A stretch of 64,000 nt of DNA, taken from the NCBI RefSeq assembly GCF_010183535.1, contig NC_071328.1, positions 12,462,001 to 12,526,000 of the forward strand, given 5' to 3'. Both the position numbers and the translations under genes were made by a program. Below the pieces are notes generated by a model, which was not told the origin of the DNA, searched no databases, and was given only the letters and a program-made list of their open reading frames with translations. Origin of the DNA: Caenorhabditis remanei (Eukaryota; Nematoda; Chromadorea; Rhabditida; Rhabditidae). The stretch's first letter is position 1. Each line of letters begins with the position of its first letter. Positions 13,476 through 24,378 of this stretch are shown piece after piece.

Positions 13476-14600
13476 TCATTCAACCATGACGAAGAATGCT
13501 TTCCGACAATAAGCATTCAGTCTATACTCCGGATCATGTACAAAGTTCATATCCATCTCTTGTCCATCCATGTTTTGACCTACAATGATCTTCTGATAGT
13601 CTCTTATCATTTCACGAGACAGTGGCTTCGAATCGATAATATGGAGTCTCATCCCAATTGTGGCAATTTTTCCATCAGTTCTTGTGATATCCACTCCTCC
13701 ATACACTTTGAATATTTGTGTCCCGTTCCAGGGTGATCTAAAAATTGTGAATTTGTTAGATATTGTTCACTCTTGAAGGGAAAAATAGCGGTTTTTTGAA
13801 GGATTTTTAAAATTTAAAACTCACAAGTACTCCCGTCTAAGAGTCCGAACATCTCTTATCTCTCCATCCAATCCTTTCAAAATAATAGACCAATCCAAGT
13901 TCTCTGCCGCATCAATAAAATAAAACTCCACTCGTTGGTTAGTCTTCATTTCCTTCCAATTCTTCATAAATGAATTCAAATCTCGATTGGTCAGAGATGT
14001 CTCTCCAGATATATAGACACAGTCCATACTGATCAGATGGTCGAGATCTAGCAGTTTCTCACTTGAATCTAATTCCAAACTGTCCACTTTTCCATTGACT
14101 TTCAACACGGCACGTTCAGTGGCATAGTAATTCCCATAGAAGCTCAAAACTCCAATATCCTTCTTGAAATTCTGCATAAACCAATTCGAATAGAACTCAT
14201 CGCCTTCTTTCTCATTGTGTGCTGATAAGTATGGAATCTTAGACAACTTCTCGTGCTGATTGAGCCAATTGATGAATACATTGAGGTTACTCGATTTCAT
14301 CACTGGATCGATAATCACTGTCATTGCTCGAAATTCACATTTGAATATTTTCTGACAATGATCTATAAATTTTCCAACCGATTTTCCCGCATTTTTTGAG
14401 TATATATCCAAATATCGTTCATGTTTGTATTTCTCATAATTACGGAGACCTGGATACAGTCGGAAGTACCAGTGAGTACTTAAACAGTAAGCAGGGTTGC
14501 CCAGGTGTACTTCGTAACATTTGGATACTCTCAGCCTTAGTTTCAAATATGGTATTTCGATCAACTGAGAGATTTCCTTAGTTTTCTGAGAGACTCTTGA
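13476..14600 (-). pseudogene. FBA2-type F-box gene with broken 5' end
   Basis: Two exons read on the minus strand: roughly 14590-13825 and 13737-13476. They join through GTGAGT and TTTTTAG into one frame. The product has the long F-box-associated (FBA2) region of nematode F-box proteins, ending in a typical stretch (FKVYGGVDITRTDGKIATIG). These proteins are expected to be SCF ubiquitin ligase substrate adaptors. The frame has no ATG at its 5' end; the first in-frame ATG is deep inside. Just upstream, in another frame, lies KPIPLLKSLSEN followed by TAA, which resembles the usual FPLLRLP-type F-box start. I infer that most of the F-box helix region was deleted with a frameshift. A non-canonical start or unseen exon is the alternative. 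Confidence 0.65.
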
Positions 14601-14913
14601 GAAGAGGTATCGGTTTCGAAATGTCCGATTTTAAAACGTCCGGTTTCGAAATGTCCGGTTTTAAAACGTCCGATTTTAAAACGTCCGGTTTCAAAATGTC
14701 CGGTTTCAAAATGTCCGGTTTTAAAACGTCCGATTTTAAAACGTCCGGTTTTAAAACGTCCGATTTTAAAACGTCCGGTTTCGAAATGTCCGGTTTTAAA
14801 ACGTCCGGTTTCGAAATGTCCGGTTTTAAAACGTCCGGTTTCAAAATGTCCGGTTTTAAGACGTCCGGTTCCGAAGTGTCCGGTGTCTGAAAATTAACAT
14901 TGATGTCCACCAT
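14578..14913 (-). CDS. Possible 5' exon encoding KPDVL/KPDIS repeats (minisatellite)
   Basis: A minus-strand frame starts with ATG at 14913 (MVDINVNFQTPD) and runs through about 18 repeats of a 15-bp unit encoding KPDVL, KPDIS or KSDVL. It then reaches PIPLLKSLSEN and a TAA at 14578-14580. The 15-bp tandem repeat spans about 14618-14887. The end resembles an F-box beginning, so this may be the original N-terminus of the FBA2 gene to the left, now separated by a frameshift. It could also be an untranslated minisatellite that is open because its period is a multiple of three. Confidence 0.4.
   Translation of the reverse strand: MVDINVNFQTPDTSEPDVLKPDILKPDVLKPDISKPDVLKPDISKPDVLKSDVLKPDVLKSDVLKPDILKPDILKPDVLKSDVLKPDISKPDVLKSDISKPIPLLKSLSEN
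14618..14887. repeat. 15-bp minisatellite
   Basis: About 18 tandem copies of a 15-bp unit, such as TTTTAAAACGTCCGG and its TTTCGAAATGTCCGG variant. Variants alternate irregularly, which suggests unequal exchange. The period keeps frames open on both strands. Confidence 0.95.
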
Positions 14914-15114
14914 CTATAAGTTTCTAATTAACTTTAATCTCATAATTCTTACGTGAAAACCTCTACTGAGTTTCACCATTTTATTGCTCGATTACCCTAC
15001 TGACCTTCCATGAAACGTCACATCTTGTACGTGTATTTCTTCATTCCCATACTACTCGGATATTCTATAGATCCAACTACTTGCAACTCTCCTCGAACTA
15101 CTTATCTAAATAAT

Positions 15115-15761
15115 ATGTCGATCAGTAAGTTTCTAATTAACTCTAATCCAAACGGAATCTTTTTTTTAGCATCTATTCACGATCTTGACCTGATATCAAA
15201 ACTCATCGTAGAAAAAATGAGAATACTGTCTCAACATCCACGTATCATGAATCTTGGTGTTATTTGGGATGGTCTGATAACTGAGAACGGATTACAAGTG
15301 AAGAGAGGAACTCTATACAACCGGTATGTTTTCTTATCAATCACCTTATCACTGATGAGTGAATCTATTTTTGCAGACTCCGAGAAAAAATTGAACCAGC
15401 TCTACTTGACATAACAGATCTGACGGAAGAAGAGAAGATAAAAATTCTCTTCTGCGCCTCGAGTCGTCTTGATGATAGACTCAAGTCGATGTAAGTTAGC
15501 TTTCTTTCCTTTTTTACTCGAATTATAATGGTTTCTACTTTCAGTACCCCAAACGCCGAATTTGATTCGGAAAATCGAATCATCAAAACAAAAATTGGGA
15601 ACGAGTGGATAGAAGGGGATCACACGGGAAAGTTAAAGAACAGATTCCAAAGAGCAAAAGAGGCGGAGGCGGAGGAAATAGAGAGGGTGCGGAGACGGGA
15701 GGCAATAGCCATAAGAACGGCTCCGTACCCTGATCGATCGAAACGACGTCGACTAACTTGA
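15115..15761 (+). CDS. SPK-domain protein, 164 aa
   Basis: Exons 15115-15124, 15170-15323, 15377-15490 and 15545-15761 join in frame across clean GT-AG sites and end in TGA. The protein is essentially one SPK domain. Its middle (RLREKIEPALLDITDLTEEE, then KIKILFCASSRLDD) and end (ENRIIKTKIGNEWIEGDH) fit the family pattern of a conserved RI/L..I segment and a terminal G-D-H. The tail is basic and Glu/Arg-rich, ending RSKRRRLT, a possible nuclear signal. SPK domains are expanded in Caenorhabditis and found in chromatin-associated and other proteins; the molecular role here is unknown. I chose the ATG at 15115 because splicing gives MSITSIHDLD. An upstream ATG at 15010 would add a hydrophobic stretch and seems less likely. 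Confidence 0.75.
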
Positions 15762-16365
15762 ACTCGACTACTAACCATTATTTTACTAACCAAAATAAAC
15801 TATTTTTTGATTACGCTTCTTTTATCTCAATCTTCAGAAAACACTTCAGCAGAATAGTTTGATCTACCTCTACAAAAATTAGGAAACAATTGCAGATTCA
15901 GAAACTTTTTTTCCATTTCTGGCTTCCTTCTGGACTCTGTATTCCTTCGGCTACTCTTCCAGTTCCAGAGTTTCAGAGTTGCGAGACTTCAAAACATCCT
16001 TGCCTTACATTAGTTTGTCCTCCGATTTCTCCTGGAAAAAGAGAACTTTAAAATATAGTTTTTTGTAAAAATGGTTTGCAGGTTTCGACCGATTCCGTTG
16101 GACCTGACATTAAAAATGTTATATTTCTAGTGAAAGGGAGAGCTCGGTCATCATCAGCAACGACTCTCCCTTTATTCAACAAGAAATCGAACTAGACAGA
16201 CTGTTCTCTTCCGAAACTACTCTCACAGAAAAGAATTGAAAAAATTCAATTTCTCTGAAATTTCTATTAAAATCGTATTTTTCTTGAAAAAAATAACTCT
16301 CAACAATCCTATTTCAAATTACTGCTCGTTTGAGTGGCATTTCCTAGGCCGCCGGCCGTGTACTC
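15762..16365. other. Intergenic, no gene seen
   Basis: AT-rich DNA downstream of the SPK gene. A short phrase near 16130-16230 recalls the AG-rich text at 12880-12900. No supported gene or RNA. Confidence 0.5.
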
Positions 16366-16369
16366 CTCG

Positions 16370-17735
16370 AGCGATTGACGGTGCACTGCCTCCTGCACGA
16401 GAAAAGCGACGCTAAATGCACGAGAAAAGCGACGTCTGCCGTCTCCAATCTCTCACGCGTGCAAATAGAGCGCACTTGCATTAGACACTGGAATTTTTTT
16501 TGCTGAAATTGAAAAGGTTGTCGGCGACTAAAAAAACATAATATTTGGAGACTGAAAGTGGTATAAATGGAAAGAAGGGATTTTTAGCTATAATTTGATA
16601 TACAAAACATACATCAACACTGGGTCTGGAATGATTATGGCGAGACACCATATCGAATTCACATTTTCTATGAATTTAGAACATTTTCCGAAGTTTTTCT
16701 TGTTTTTTTGTTATAAAAATCATAAATTGTGTTGATTTGTGCTGTAATATGGATGATAACCACAAAAAATACAATATGTTCACACTCTTCATATCACTCC
16801 ATCTACAGTATGACCGGTATAGACCGAAAATGGAAAACGACCCTTTTTTTCAAAAAAAGGAAACGGATACGTTTTTCAGAATATCTTCACCGTCATTTTC
16901 CACTATCAAACATTAAATTTGGTTGAAAACTGAGTTCAGTATAAAATTTGGAGAAATCAGTTGAAAATCGTGAAAATAAGGCGATTTTGGGAGGTTTTCG
17001 AGGTTTTGTGAAAAACTGAGGACCATATTCAAAAATCGGGTTGTGTACTATAGAAACAAAGAAGGTTTGACAAAAAATAATAATTTCTCCAGACGTCGCG
17101 ACGAAGTCTTTTACAATAACCCTATTATCTCTTCTCTCATGGCATTTGAAAACCTCATACCACAGTTCATTCTGAGGCAAAACATATATTTTATAGCTTA
17201 AAATGTAGCTGACAACAAGGACTATAAGTTGTTCGTCTCAGTATTTTTGTGAAATGCATCCAGTTTTCTGAAAGAGTTCGAAAACATCTCAAGAATCTCA
17301 GTCCTTACGCGAGTTTGTACCGATTTTTGTAAAGTTTATACTGAATTCAGTTTTCAATTAAATTTAGAGTTTGATAGTGGAAAATGACGCTGAAGATATT
17401 CTGAATAAGATATCCGTTTCAGATTTTTGTATAAGTTGACTGCTTTTTGACCGTTTTCGATCAAAACTGACCATATATTAGCTGTCGTTTTATCTACTGT
17501 TCAGTATTATTTTCCTCTTTTTTTTGGATTTTCTAACATTATTGTTATTGTTCTTTTGATTTCTATTCTTAAAATCCTAATTTTTCTCTGGAAATATCAA
17601 AATCTGACAGTTTTCAATCAAACACCCTCAAATCCCAGTGAGAGAGTGAGAGACGTGCCTCCCTGTAGGAGACGCAGACCGCGTGCGAATAGAGAGGCGC
17701 TTTTCTCGTGCAGGAGGCAGTGACGGTGTAGAAAT
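16370..17735. mobile_element. Large foldback element (~1.37 kb inverted repeat)
   Basis: The two halves are imperfect reverse complements. Outer arms: ACTGCCTCCTGCACGAGAAA near 16385 against its complement near 17700-17722. Inner arms: about 16855-16960 against 17325-17425, sharing the phrase CATTTTCCACTATCAAAC and its complement. No transposase frame is visible, so it is a nonautonomous foldback or MITE-like element. Exact termini and target duplication were not resolved. Confidence 0.8.
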
Positions 17736-17864
17736 CCGTCACCGTGGAAAAGAGACACTTGTGATCTAGAAAAGATTTGAAATGTGTTTTTGTTATGGAA
17801 GACATACCAAGTTTTTTGTAGACGTTTTGTCACGGAAGGACAAAAACAACAATCAAAAGAAAAG

Positions 17865-17985
17865 GTACCGGTGGGGATCGAACCCTGGTTGTCAGATTGG
17901 CACCAAAAAGTCAAAAACAGAAAACAAAAAAGTTTGGCTACTAGTGGGGGTCGAACCTTGGTTGTTAGATTTGGACATAGGTGAA
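17865..17985 (-). other. Two tRNA T-arm-like (B-box) motifs
   Basis: On the minus strand, GGTTCGATCCCCACC (near 17870-17886) and a second, AAGGTTCGACCCCCAC (near 17945-17962), resemble the tRNA T-arm internal promoter. Each is followed on the plus strand by a similar phrase (TGGTTGTCAGATTGG and TGGTTGTTAGATTTGG), so they are duplicates about 74 bp apart. No full cloverleaf was found. Confidence 0.45.
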
Positions 17986-18029
17986 ATATCCCGGGAAGTT
18001 TACTTCCCGGAACTATAAGTTTCGGGAAA

Positions 18030-19060
18030 TTACCGGGAAATTTTCAGTCCTTGCGTCAGCTCATCAATATATCTGGCGACAAAAATATAGAGCAATGGAC
18101 TAGAAGAGAACATCAATCGAGTGAAAACCTCCGCATTGATCACAAAGATACCAGTAAGCAGCATAACTGTGGCATGGATAGCAAGGTGAAGAGTGTGATC
18201 GCTTCGGATTGTGAGAATCCAAATGTTATTCCATCGTTTCTTCTCAAACACATCCTTCCATGCTGATCGGATAGCTAGAATCGTAAGAATAGCAGCAGGA
18301 AACATCATCAAGAAACAAGGAATCTTTCTAATTCTCCAATAACCAAATAATCCGACGTTCCAGTACTTGGCTTGGATATCCGTGTAATATTGACGAACCA
18401 ATCCGAGAATTCTTGGTTTTCAACACCAAGTTGTCTTCTCCCACGCGTCGACGATCGTGATGATTTTCGGTGACATTCTGATATGTCTCTTCACATTTGC
18501 AACCAGCTCCTTCTGATGTGGATCAGCCTCACAGAACTCCTCAGCAACCGAATTGGCCATGATGACGTAGGGTCCGAAGAAAATGAAGAGCACGAAAAGA
18601 CCGAGTAAGACGGTAAAAATGAAAAGAGTGCAACGAGAATGTTCAGGTTCACAGAAACTGTTGTGCATCCCAGCGGCGAAGTCCGAGTAGTCCACGACGG
18701 ACGACGACATCTGCGAGAAGTGATTGGCCTGGTTCTGGAAAAATGACGAACTTTGAGAAAGAAACATAGGTTTTTTTCAATTAGTCAGCGATTTCTCTTT
18801 GCCAGCCCGGATTTTTTAAAAACACGCCTTCAATAATATAGCGGAAAATCTGTGATCGGTTCAAAAAAGAAAAATAGAAGAAACATTTACCAATAAATCT
18901 ATCCGCCAACTTGAATGCTTCTGTTCTGATTCGTTCACCAGCGTAATTCGCGGCGATGAATTGGAGAATGATGATCCAAACACGCGAGAAGAAAAGTTGT
19001 CGGAAGCAGAAAACCAGAAGCACTCCCAGAACTTCCAATCGTATTTATCTCTTTTCTCTT
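18030..19060 (-). pseudogene. Decayed PIG-V-like GPI mannosyltransferase gene
   Basis: Minus-strand segments match GPI mannosyltransferase 2 (PIG-V), the ER enzyme adding the second mannose to GPI anchors. The N-terminal piece (SRVWIIILQFIAAN, about 19035-18890) splices by GTAAAT/TTTTCCAG to a piece reading RRGLLGLRRWDAQQFL (about 18734-18660), like the family's WDAEHFL region. The frame then breaks. A different frame carries the C-terminal half (18640-18030) with several membrane segments and the family-typical QAKYWNVGLFGYW and EVFTRLMFSSSPLLYIF. About 100 residues of the usual middle are absent, and a TGA interrupts the C-terminal half at 18420-18422. The locus therefore looks inactivated. 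Assembly error is possible but would need several independent errors. Confidence 0.7.
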
Positions 19061-19434
19061 CTTCCGTTCCCGATTCTGATGACGCTTCTTCGTCTTCATC
19101 GTCAGAAGATTGCACTTCTGATGTACTTTCTTCTTGTCGTCCAATCGGTCGTTCTGTGAAAAACGCCGTCTTTCTCGCAGAAAATGCATCATTGTCGATG
19201 GCTGTTGCATTGAAGAAAACATGACTTCCAGTGAATTTTCCGCAGAATTCCAAGCTTTCTGCAAGCTCCGCTGCGGATCCATACATTCCTAAAAACGAAA
19301 AAAACATGAATTATGAAAAAATTTAGGATAAAGTACTTACGAATTCGATGACCTGCGTATTTGATCAAATTCTTAGCAAGTAACCCCTCTTTTCCTTTAG
19401 AATTTCCATTCGGATAGTTTAATCTCATCTTCAT
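19040..19434 (-). pseudogene. Unrecognised coding fragment with acidic tail, upstream of PIG-V fragment
   Basis: Two minus-strand pieces join through GTAAGT and TTTTTAG around 19288-19340. They give GKEGLLAKNLIKYAGHRI followed by GMYGSAAELAESLEFCGKFT and then an acidic Ser/Glu/Asp-rich stretch (about 19040-19150). The family was not recognised. On its left the frame runs into the PIG-V-like N-terminus with a one-base frame change. On its right it abuts the truncated F-box A copy. It may be an exon of another gene captured in this rearranged block. Confidence 0.45.
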
Positions 19435-20046
19435 AAAACTGATCCATTTTCATCTCTTTCAACAGCCTCTTATCACAATATTCCATAATCTTCCACATCG
19501 AATCACTAGATTCTGTTCCCACACAATGAATAGATTCGATTTTAAGTGGAATTTCACTTTTCTTCAAAACTTCGTCAAGTTTTTCTGTCAATTTTTCCGA
19601 GTCGCCATTCGTATCGATATGAAACTGTCCGATTGTGACGTTCTTCTGAAGACACATTTGTCGGAACCAGTCGATCGCTTCATCCATTGGATTCGAGTTT
19701 TCAATGAACACTTCCTCTCGAAAATCTTGACAAATTCGTGTACCAACCGTCTGATTATTCTTGAATTTCAGCGTTTTTTTTTGAACAATTGAATGATTTT
19801 CGTACAAAAGTGTCTGAAAATCAAGAAATTCCGACATTTTTCAGAAAAATTAACAGTTTTTCTCGTTCTCTTTGGTGAAAACACCTTCTTTCAGCGAAAC
19901 AGTAAATAAAAATAAAAATTCTAGCTAGAAAATCGCTTAACACATTAAGGATAAAAAGCAAACCTTGTAATAAAATCACATTTCCCCACCAATAATTGCT
20001 GAATTTCCGGAGGTAAATCAGATAATTCGATGAATTTTTCGGTCAT
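19420..20046 (-). pseudogene. Truncated F-box A gene (copy A of three)
   Basis: Exon 1 (20046-19964) encodes MTEKFIELSDLPPEIQQLLV, an F-box start almost identical to the two neighbours. Exon 2 begins at about 19813 but is shorter than the 547-bp exon 2 of copies B and C. In the phase set by exon 1 it hits TGA within about 16 codons; a run of nine A's near 19773-19781 lies at the frame change. The body then matches copy B (IDWFRQMCLQKNVTIGQF; KSEIPLKIESIHCVG) and stops matching at about 19425, where unrelated sequence begins. Exons 3 and 4 are absent. It looks like a partial duplicate. Confidence 0.75.
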
Positions 20047-20339
20047 CTGAAATCTATTTTCGAAAATTTCTGAAATTGAAAATCTAAGATTAGAAAGTAA
20101 CGCGTGAATTCAAAAAGGGAAAAATAGCAAGGAAACAACACCAAGTTTCTGGAAACAAAACAAAAAATCAACACTGATTGCTTCGAACAAACTTTTATTG
20201 AATCGCCCACTTGGAGCACAAAAAAAATAACAAAAACATAAGTGTCCACAAAAGAACACGAGTGGTCTACTGATTGTGAGAGAGTAGTAGTGAGAACAAG
20301 AACTTTCAATCCCAGAAAAAAAAAATCATAATCATAATT

Positions 20340-21837
20340 CTAATCGGATGCATACTCATTCGCGTCTGAATCACTGTCCGATCCAGAGGAAGAATCAGAG
20401 TCATCGCTTGTTTCGGAATCGGATTCATCTTCCATCCAGAAATTCGCCTTTTTGGTGTCTCCGATCTGAAGGACAACTCGATCTTCACTGACACGGAGGT
20501 AGACGGTCGGATGATTGGTGTTGATGAGTTCGTTGCGGTATTCTTTGCTGAAAATTGGAAATTTTGATAAATGTTCCTTGGAATTATAATTACTCACAAT
20601 CTTTTTGTACTATCCGTCTCCTTGAATCCTGGCGGAATCGTTTCCAAATCCAAATTTCGTTTCTGCGAGTTTTCGATACAGAATGCCGATCCATCTTCTC
20701 TCCTCTTTGTGAATTTTTCGATGAGTTCGTAGACTAAATCGTCAGTGAAATTCTCGGATTTCAAAGAGATCACAGAAGCGTTGAGAGATAGAACGTCATC
20801 AACAGAGACATTGCAGAGGCAGTTGATCTGGAAATCAGGGAAGAGTTTTTAATTATCGCTGGAATTGAAAAAGTTGTAAAAACTCATAACTTATTAAATG
20901 AAAGTCAGCTTCCAATAAAATTCAAATTAATTCACAGAAAAGTATTTATGGATTTTCAAAGTTTGTCTATGTATGTTTGTGTACTATTATTGAAACAGTT
21001 GTCAATTTCTCACCTCAATCTTCTCCAAATTTTTGACAATTTCGTCCTGCTTTCCGAATAATTCGAAAATCTCATCTTCATCAAACTGTTCCACTTTCAT
21101 CTCTTTAAACAGCCTCTTATCACAATACTCCATAACCTTCCACATCGAATCACTAGATTCTGTTCCCACACAATGAATAGATTCGATTTTAAGTGGAATT
21201 TCACTTTTCTTCAGAACTTCGTCGAGTTTTTCTGTCATTTGTTTCGGGTCGTCATTCGTATTGATGCAAAACTTTCCGATTGTGACGTTTTTCTGAAGAC
21301 ACATCTGTCTGAACCAGTCGACCGCTTCGCCCATGTAATCCGAGTTTTCAATATCCACTGCCTTTTGAATATTGGTCCAAATTAGTGTTCCGCCCGTCTC
21401 ATTTTTCTGGAATCCTAGCATGTATTGGCGTTTGCACGGTAAGTTTATAAGCTCCACAACCACTGCTCCATTCCAAAGCTTCAGTCCTACTGATGGAATG
21501 TATAGTTTAGTGGAACCGACGACTTGATACATGAGAGAAGAGGAAGCGCGGAGTAGGCGTCTGGAAATTTCTGGTTGATGTAAAATTGGGAAAATAGGTG
21601 AAAACGAACGCTCCGGGACCTTTTTTTGAACAACTGACTGCCTTTTGGTATGAAAATGTTCGAAAATTAAGATTTTCAGTTATTTTTTGAATCAAAATCA
21701 TCAATGAAATTCAATAATTGGCTGCAAAACGTGAGAAATGGAAAAATATCGAACCTTGTAACGAAATCACATTTCTCCACCAATAATCGCAGCATTTCCG
21801 GTGGTAAATCGGATAATTCAATGGAGTTTTCGGTCAT
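20340..21837 (-). CDS. F-box A protein (copy B), 355 aa
   Basis: Exons 21837-21755, 21560-21014, 20827-20598 and 20547-20340 join in frame. The N-terminus (IELSDLPPEMLRLLVEKCDF, then VTRRLLRASSSL) is an F-box, the Skp1-binding module of SCF ubiquitin ligases. The rest resembles the FTH/DUF38-type region of nematode F-box A proteins, presumed to bind substrate. The last exon ends in a Ser/Asp-rich acidic tail (EDESDSETSDDSDSSSGSDS). It is a tandem paralogue of copy C with identical exon 1 to 3 lengths. The target is unknown. Confidence 0.8.
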
Positions 21838-22356
21838 CTGAAATCAGTCTTTTGCTTATCGAAGATTTGCTTTTGAAGAAAACAAAGAAGACTACATTCA
21901 GATATTTGTAATTAAACAGTTTTTAAAAAATCAAAAATTTTCGGAATTCCGAATAAACAATTGACAAATTGAATGAAAATCACAATTCTAGCTCAATTTT
22001 TCGAATAGAAACCAAGAAAAAGTTAGAGAAAAATAGTTTCTGATGATTCTATTCTATTGTCACCTCAGAAACCACACATTTCGAGTATGTTTACTGAAAT
22101 TGAGAATTCAAAGATGGAAAAATAATAAGGAAAATACACCAAGTTTCTGGAGCTGAAAATCAACACTTATTGCTTCGAACAACATTTTATTGAATTGCCC
22201 ACTTGGAGCACAAAAAAAATAAGGAAAACATAAATTGACAACAAAACAACAACAACTGTGGTTTACCGTAATGCGGAAAGACTGTTTGAAGGAGATTTCG
22301 ATAGAGAACAGTTGTCAGAATAGGAATTTTCAATCCCACTACAAATCATTATCATA

Positions 22357-24136
22357 TTAGTCGTCATCTTGATCGTCTTGATCGAATGTATCTTCATACG
22401 AGTCATCCGAATCGAAATCATCCTCATTCGCGTCAGAATCACTGTTCGAACCAGAGGAAGAATCAGAATCATCGCTTGTGTCGGAATCGGATTCATTCAA
22501 AACGATTACTCGATTCTCACTCCAGAAATGCACTTTTTTGGTGTATCCGATCTGAAGGGCAACTCGATCTTCACTGACACTGAGGTAGACGGTCGGGTGG
22601 TTGGTGTCAATGAGTTGGTTGCGGTAATCTTTGCTGAAAATTGAAATTTCTGATTAATTTCCATTGAATTCGCAATTACTCACAATCGATCTGTACTACC
22701 CGCCTCCTTGAATCCTGGCGGAATCATTTTCAACTCCAAATTTCGTTTTTGCAAGTTATCAATACAGAATGCACACCCATCTTCCCTTCTGTTTGTGAAC
22801 TTTTCGATGAGTTTGTAGACCAAATCTTCAGTGAAATTCTCGGATCTCAAGTAGATCACAGATGCCTGGAGAGATAGAACGTCTTCATCGGAGGCATTGC
22901 AGAGAGAGTCGATCTGGAAATTCGGAAGAAATTGTTAAAGGAGGACTGAAGAACTCCTGGGAAAAAGGCGGGACCAAGCGCGCTGATAGGCTGCAAAATG
23001 CTAATTAGCAAGATTTCGCAACTGATTAGCCAGTCAGCGCGCTTGGCCCCGCCTTTTTCCGAGGAGTTTTTTTTCCCTCGGAATTTGTGGGGTCTCCTTC
23101 GCATCCCTGTGACAACTGTCAATTTCAAACCTCAATCTTCTCCAAATTTTTCACAGTTTCGTCCTGCTTTCCAAACAATTCGAAAATATCCCAAACAGAA
23201 TACGTTCCCACTCTCATCTCTTTCAACACTCTCTTATCACAGAACCACATAATCTTCGACATCGCATCTACAGCTTCGTCTCCCAAACAATGAATCGATT
23301 TGATTTTTAATGGAATTTCACTTTTCCCCAGAACTTCGTAGAGTTTTTCTGTCAATTTTTTCGTCTTGTCGCTCGCATGGATCATAAACTTTCCGATAGT
23401 GACGTTTTTCTGAAGACACATCTGTCTGAACCAGTCGACCGCTTTTTCCGACGGATCCGAGTTTTCAATCTCCAATGGCTTTCGAAAAGTGGACTTAACT
23501 AGTGTTCCGCCCGTATTATTATTCTGGAATCCCCGAGTGTAACGCTCTTCGATCGGTTCGACTACAAGCTTCAAAATTATATCTCCATCCAAGAAGCCCA
23601 TTGCTACTAAATCAAAGTATTGTGTAGTGGAATTGACGAGTTGATACATGAGAGAAGAGGAAGCGCGGAGTCGGTGTCTGCAATTTTCATTTGATGTTAA
23701 ATTGGGAAATTATGAGAAAAACGAAAGCTCCGGGACCATTTTTTGAGGCCGTACCGAACGGGGAGAAATTAAGAGTGGAGAAACGAAAGCGGGGGAAATG
23801 GTGGCGCGGCGATTTTGGGGCAGTACTTGTGCAAAAACTGTGCGCAATGTTTAAGAATAAGTAATTTAAAAGTCAAATTCACAAATTTCGTGCTATGTAC
23901 TGCCCGAAAATCGCCGCGCCGCCATTTCTCCCGGTTTCGCTTCTCTCACTCACTCGTTTATCCCCGTTCGGTACGGCCTCATTTTTTTTAATCAAAAAAA
24001 TTGATGAAACTCAATAATGGCTGCAAAGCATAAGAATTGGAAAAATATCGAACCTTGTAACTAAATCACATTTTTCCACCAATAATTGCAGGATTTCCGG
24101 TGGTAAATCGGATAATTCAATGGAGTTTTCGGTCAT
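22357..24136 (-). CDS. F-box A protein (copy C), 378 aa
   Basis: Exons 24136-24054, 23677-23131, 22913-22684 and 22633-22357 join in frame. The F-box (IELSDLPPEILQLLVEKCDL) and body match copy B closely. The C-terminal acidic tail is longer and ends in a run of Asp/Glu/Gln (EDTFDQDDQDDD). Introns 1 and 2 each carry a palindromic element (23736-23979 and 22941-23098) missing from copy B. The expected role is a substrate adaptor of an SCF ubiquitin ligase. Confidence 0.8.
22941..23098. mobile_element. Palindromic element in intron 2 of F-box copy C
   Basis: Arms GGCGGGACCAAGCGCGCTGA (left) and its complement CAGCGCGCTTGGCCCCGCC (right) flank GCTAATTAGC. It belongs to the same family as 24172-24370 and 24379-24580. 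Confidence 0.85.
23736..23979. mobile_element. Palindromic element in intron 1 of F-box copy C
   Basis: Long inverted arms begin GAGGCCGTACCGAACGGGG and end with the complement CCCCGTTCGGTACGGCCTC. Both arms contain ATCGCCGCGCC-type text next to GTACTGCCC. No coding frame is present. It is a MITE or foldback. Confidence 0.9.
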
Positions 24137-24171
24137 CTGAAATAATTTGAGTCACTCACAGGGGTGCAAAA

Positions 24172-24370
24172 GAGACCCCACAAATTCCGAGGAAAAACAA
24201 CTCCTGGGAAACGAACTCCTGGGAAAAAGGCGGGGCCAAGCGCGCTGATTGGCTAATCAGTTGCGCAATCTTGCTAATTAGCATTTTGCAGCCTATCAGC
24301 GCGCTTGGCCCTGCCTTTTTCCCAGGAGTTCGTTTCCCAGGAGATTTTTTCCTCGGAATTTGTGGGTCTC
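24172..24370. mobile_element. Palindromic element, GGCGGGGCCAAGCGCGC family
   Basis: A near-perfect inverted repeat from GAGACCCCACAAATTCCGAG to its complement, centred on CTTGCTAATTAGCATT. It sits directly next to a second copy at 24379-24580. Confidence 0.9.
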
Positions 24371-24378
24371 GTGCAAAG

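Noticed and set aside
14597..14890. Plus-strand frame of FKTSGFEMSG repeats
   Set aside because: Shadow of the 15-bp minisatellite; the minus frame fits the F-box context better.
18420..18422. Selenocysteine TGA in the PIG-V-like frame
   Set aside because: PIG-V is not a selenoprotein, no SECIS-like element was recognised, and other lesions show the gene is decayed.
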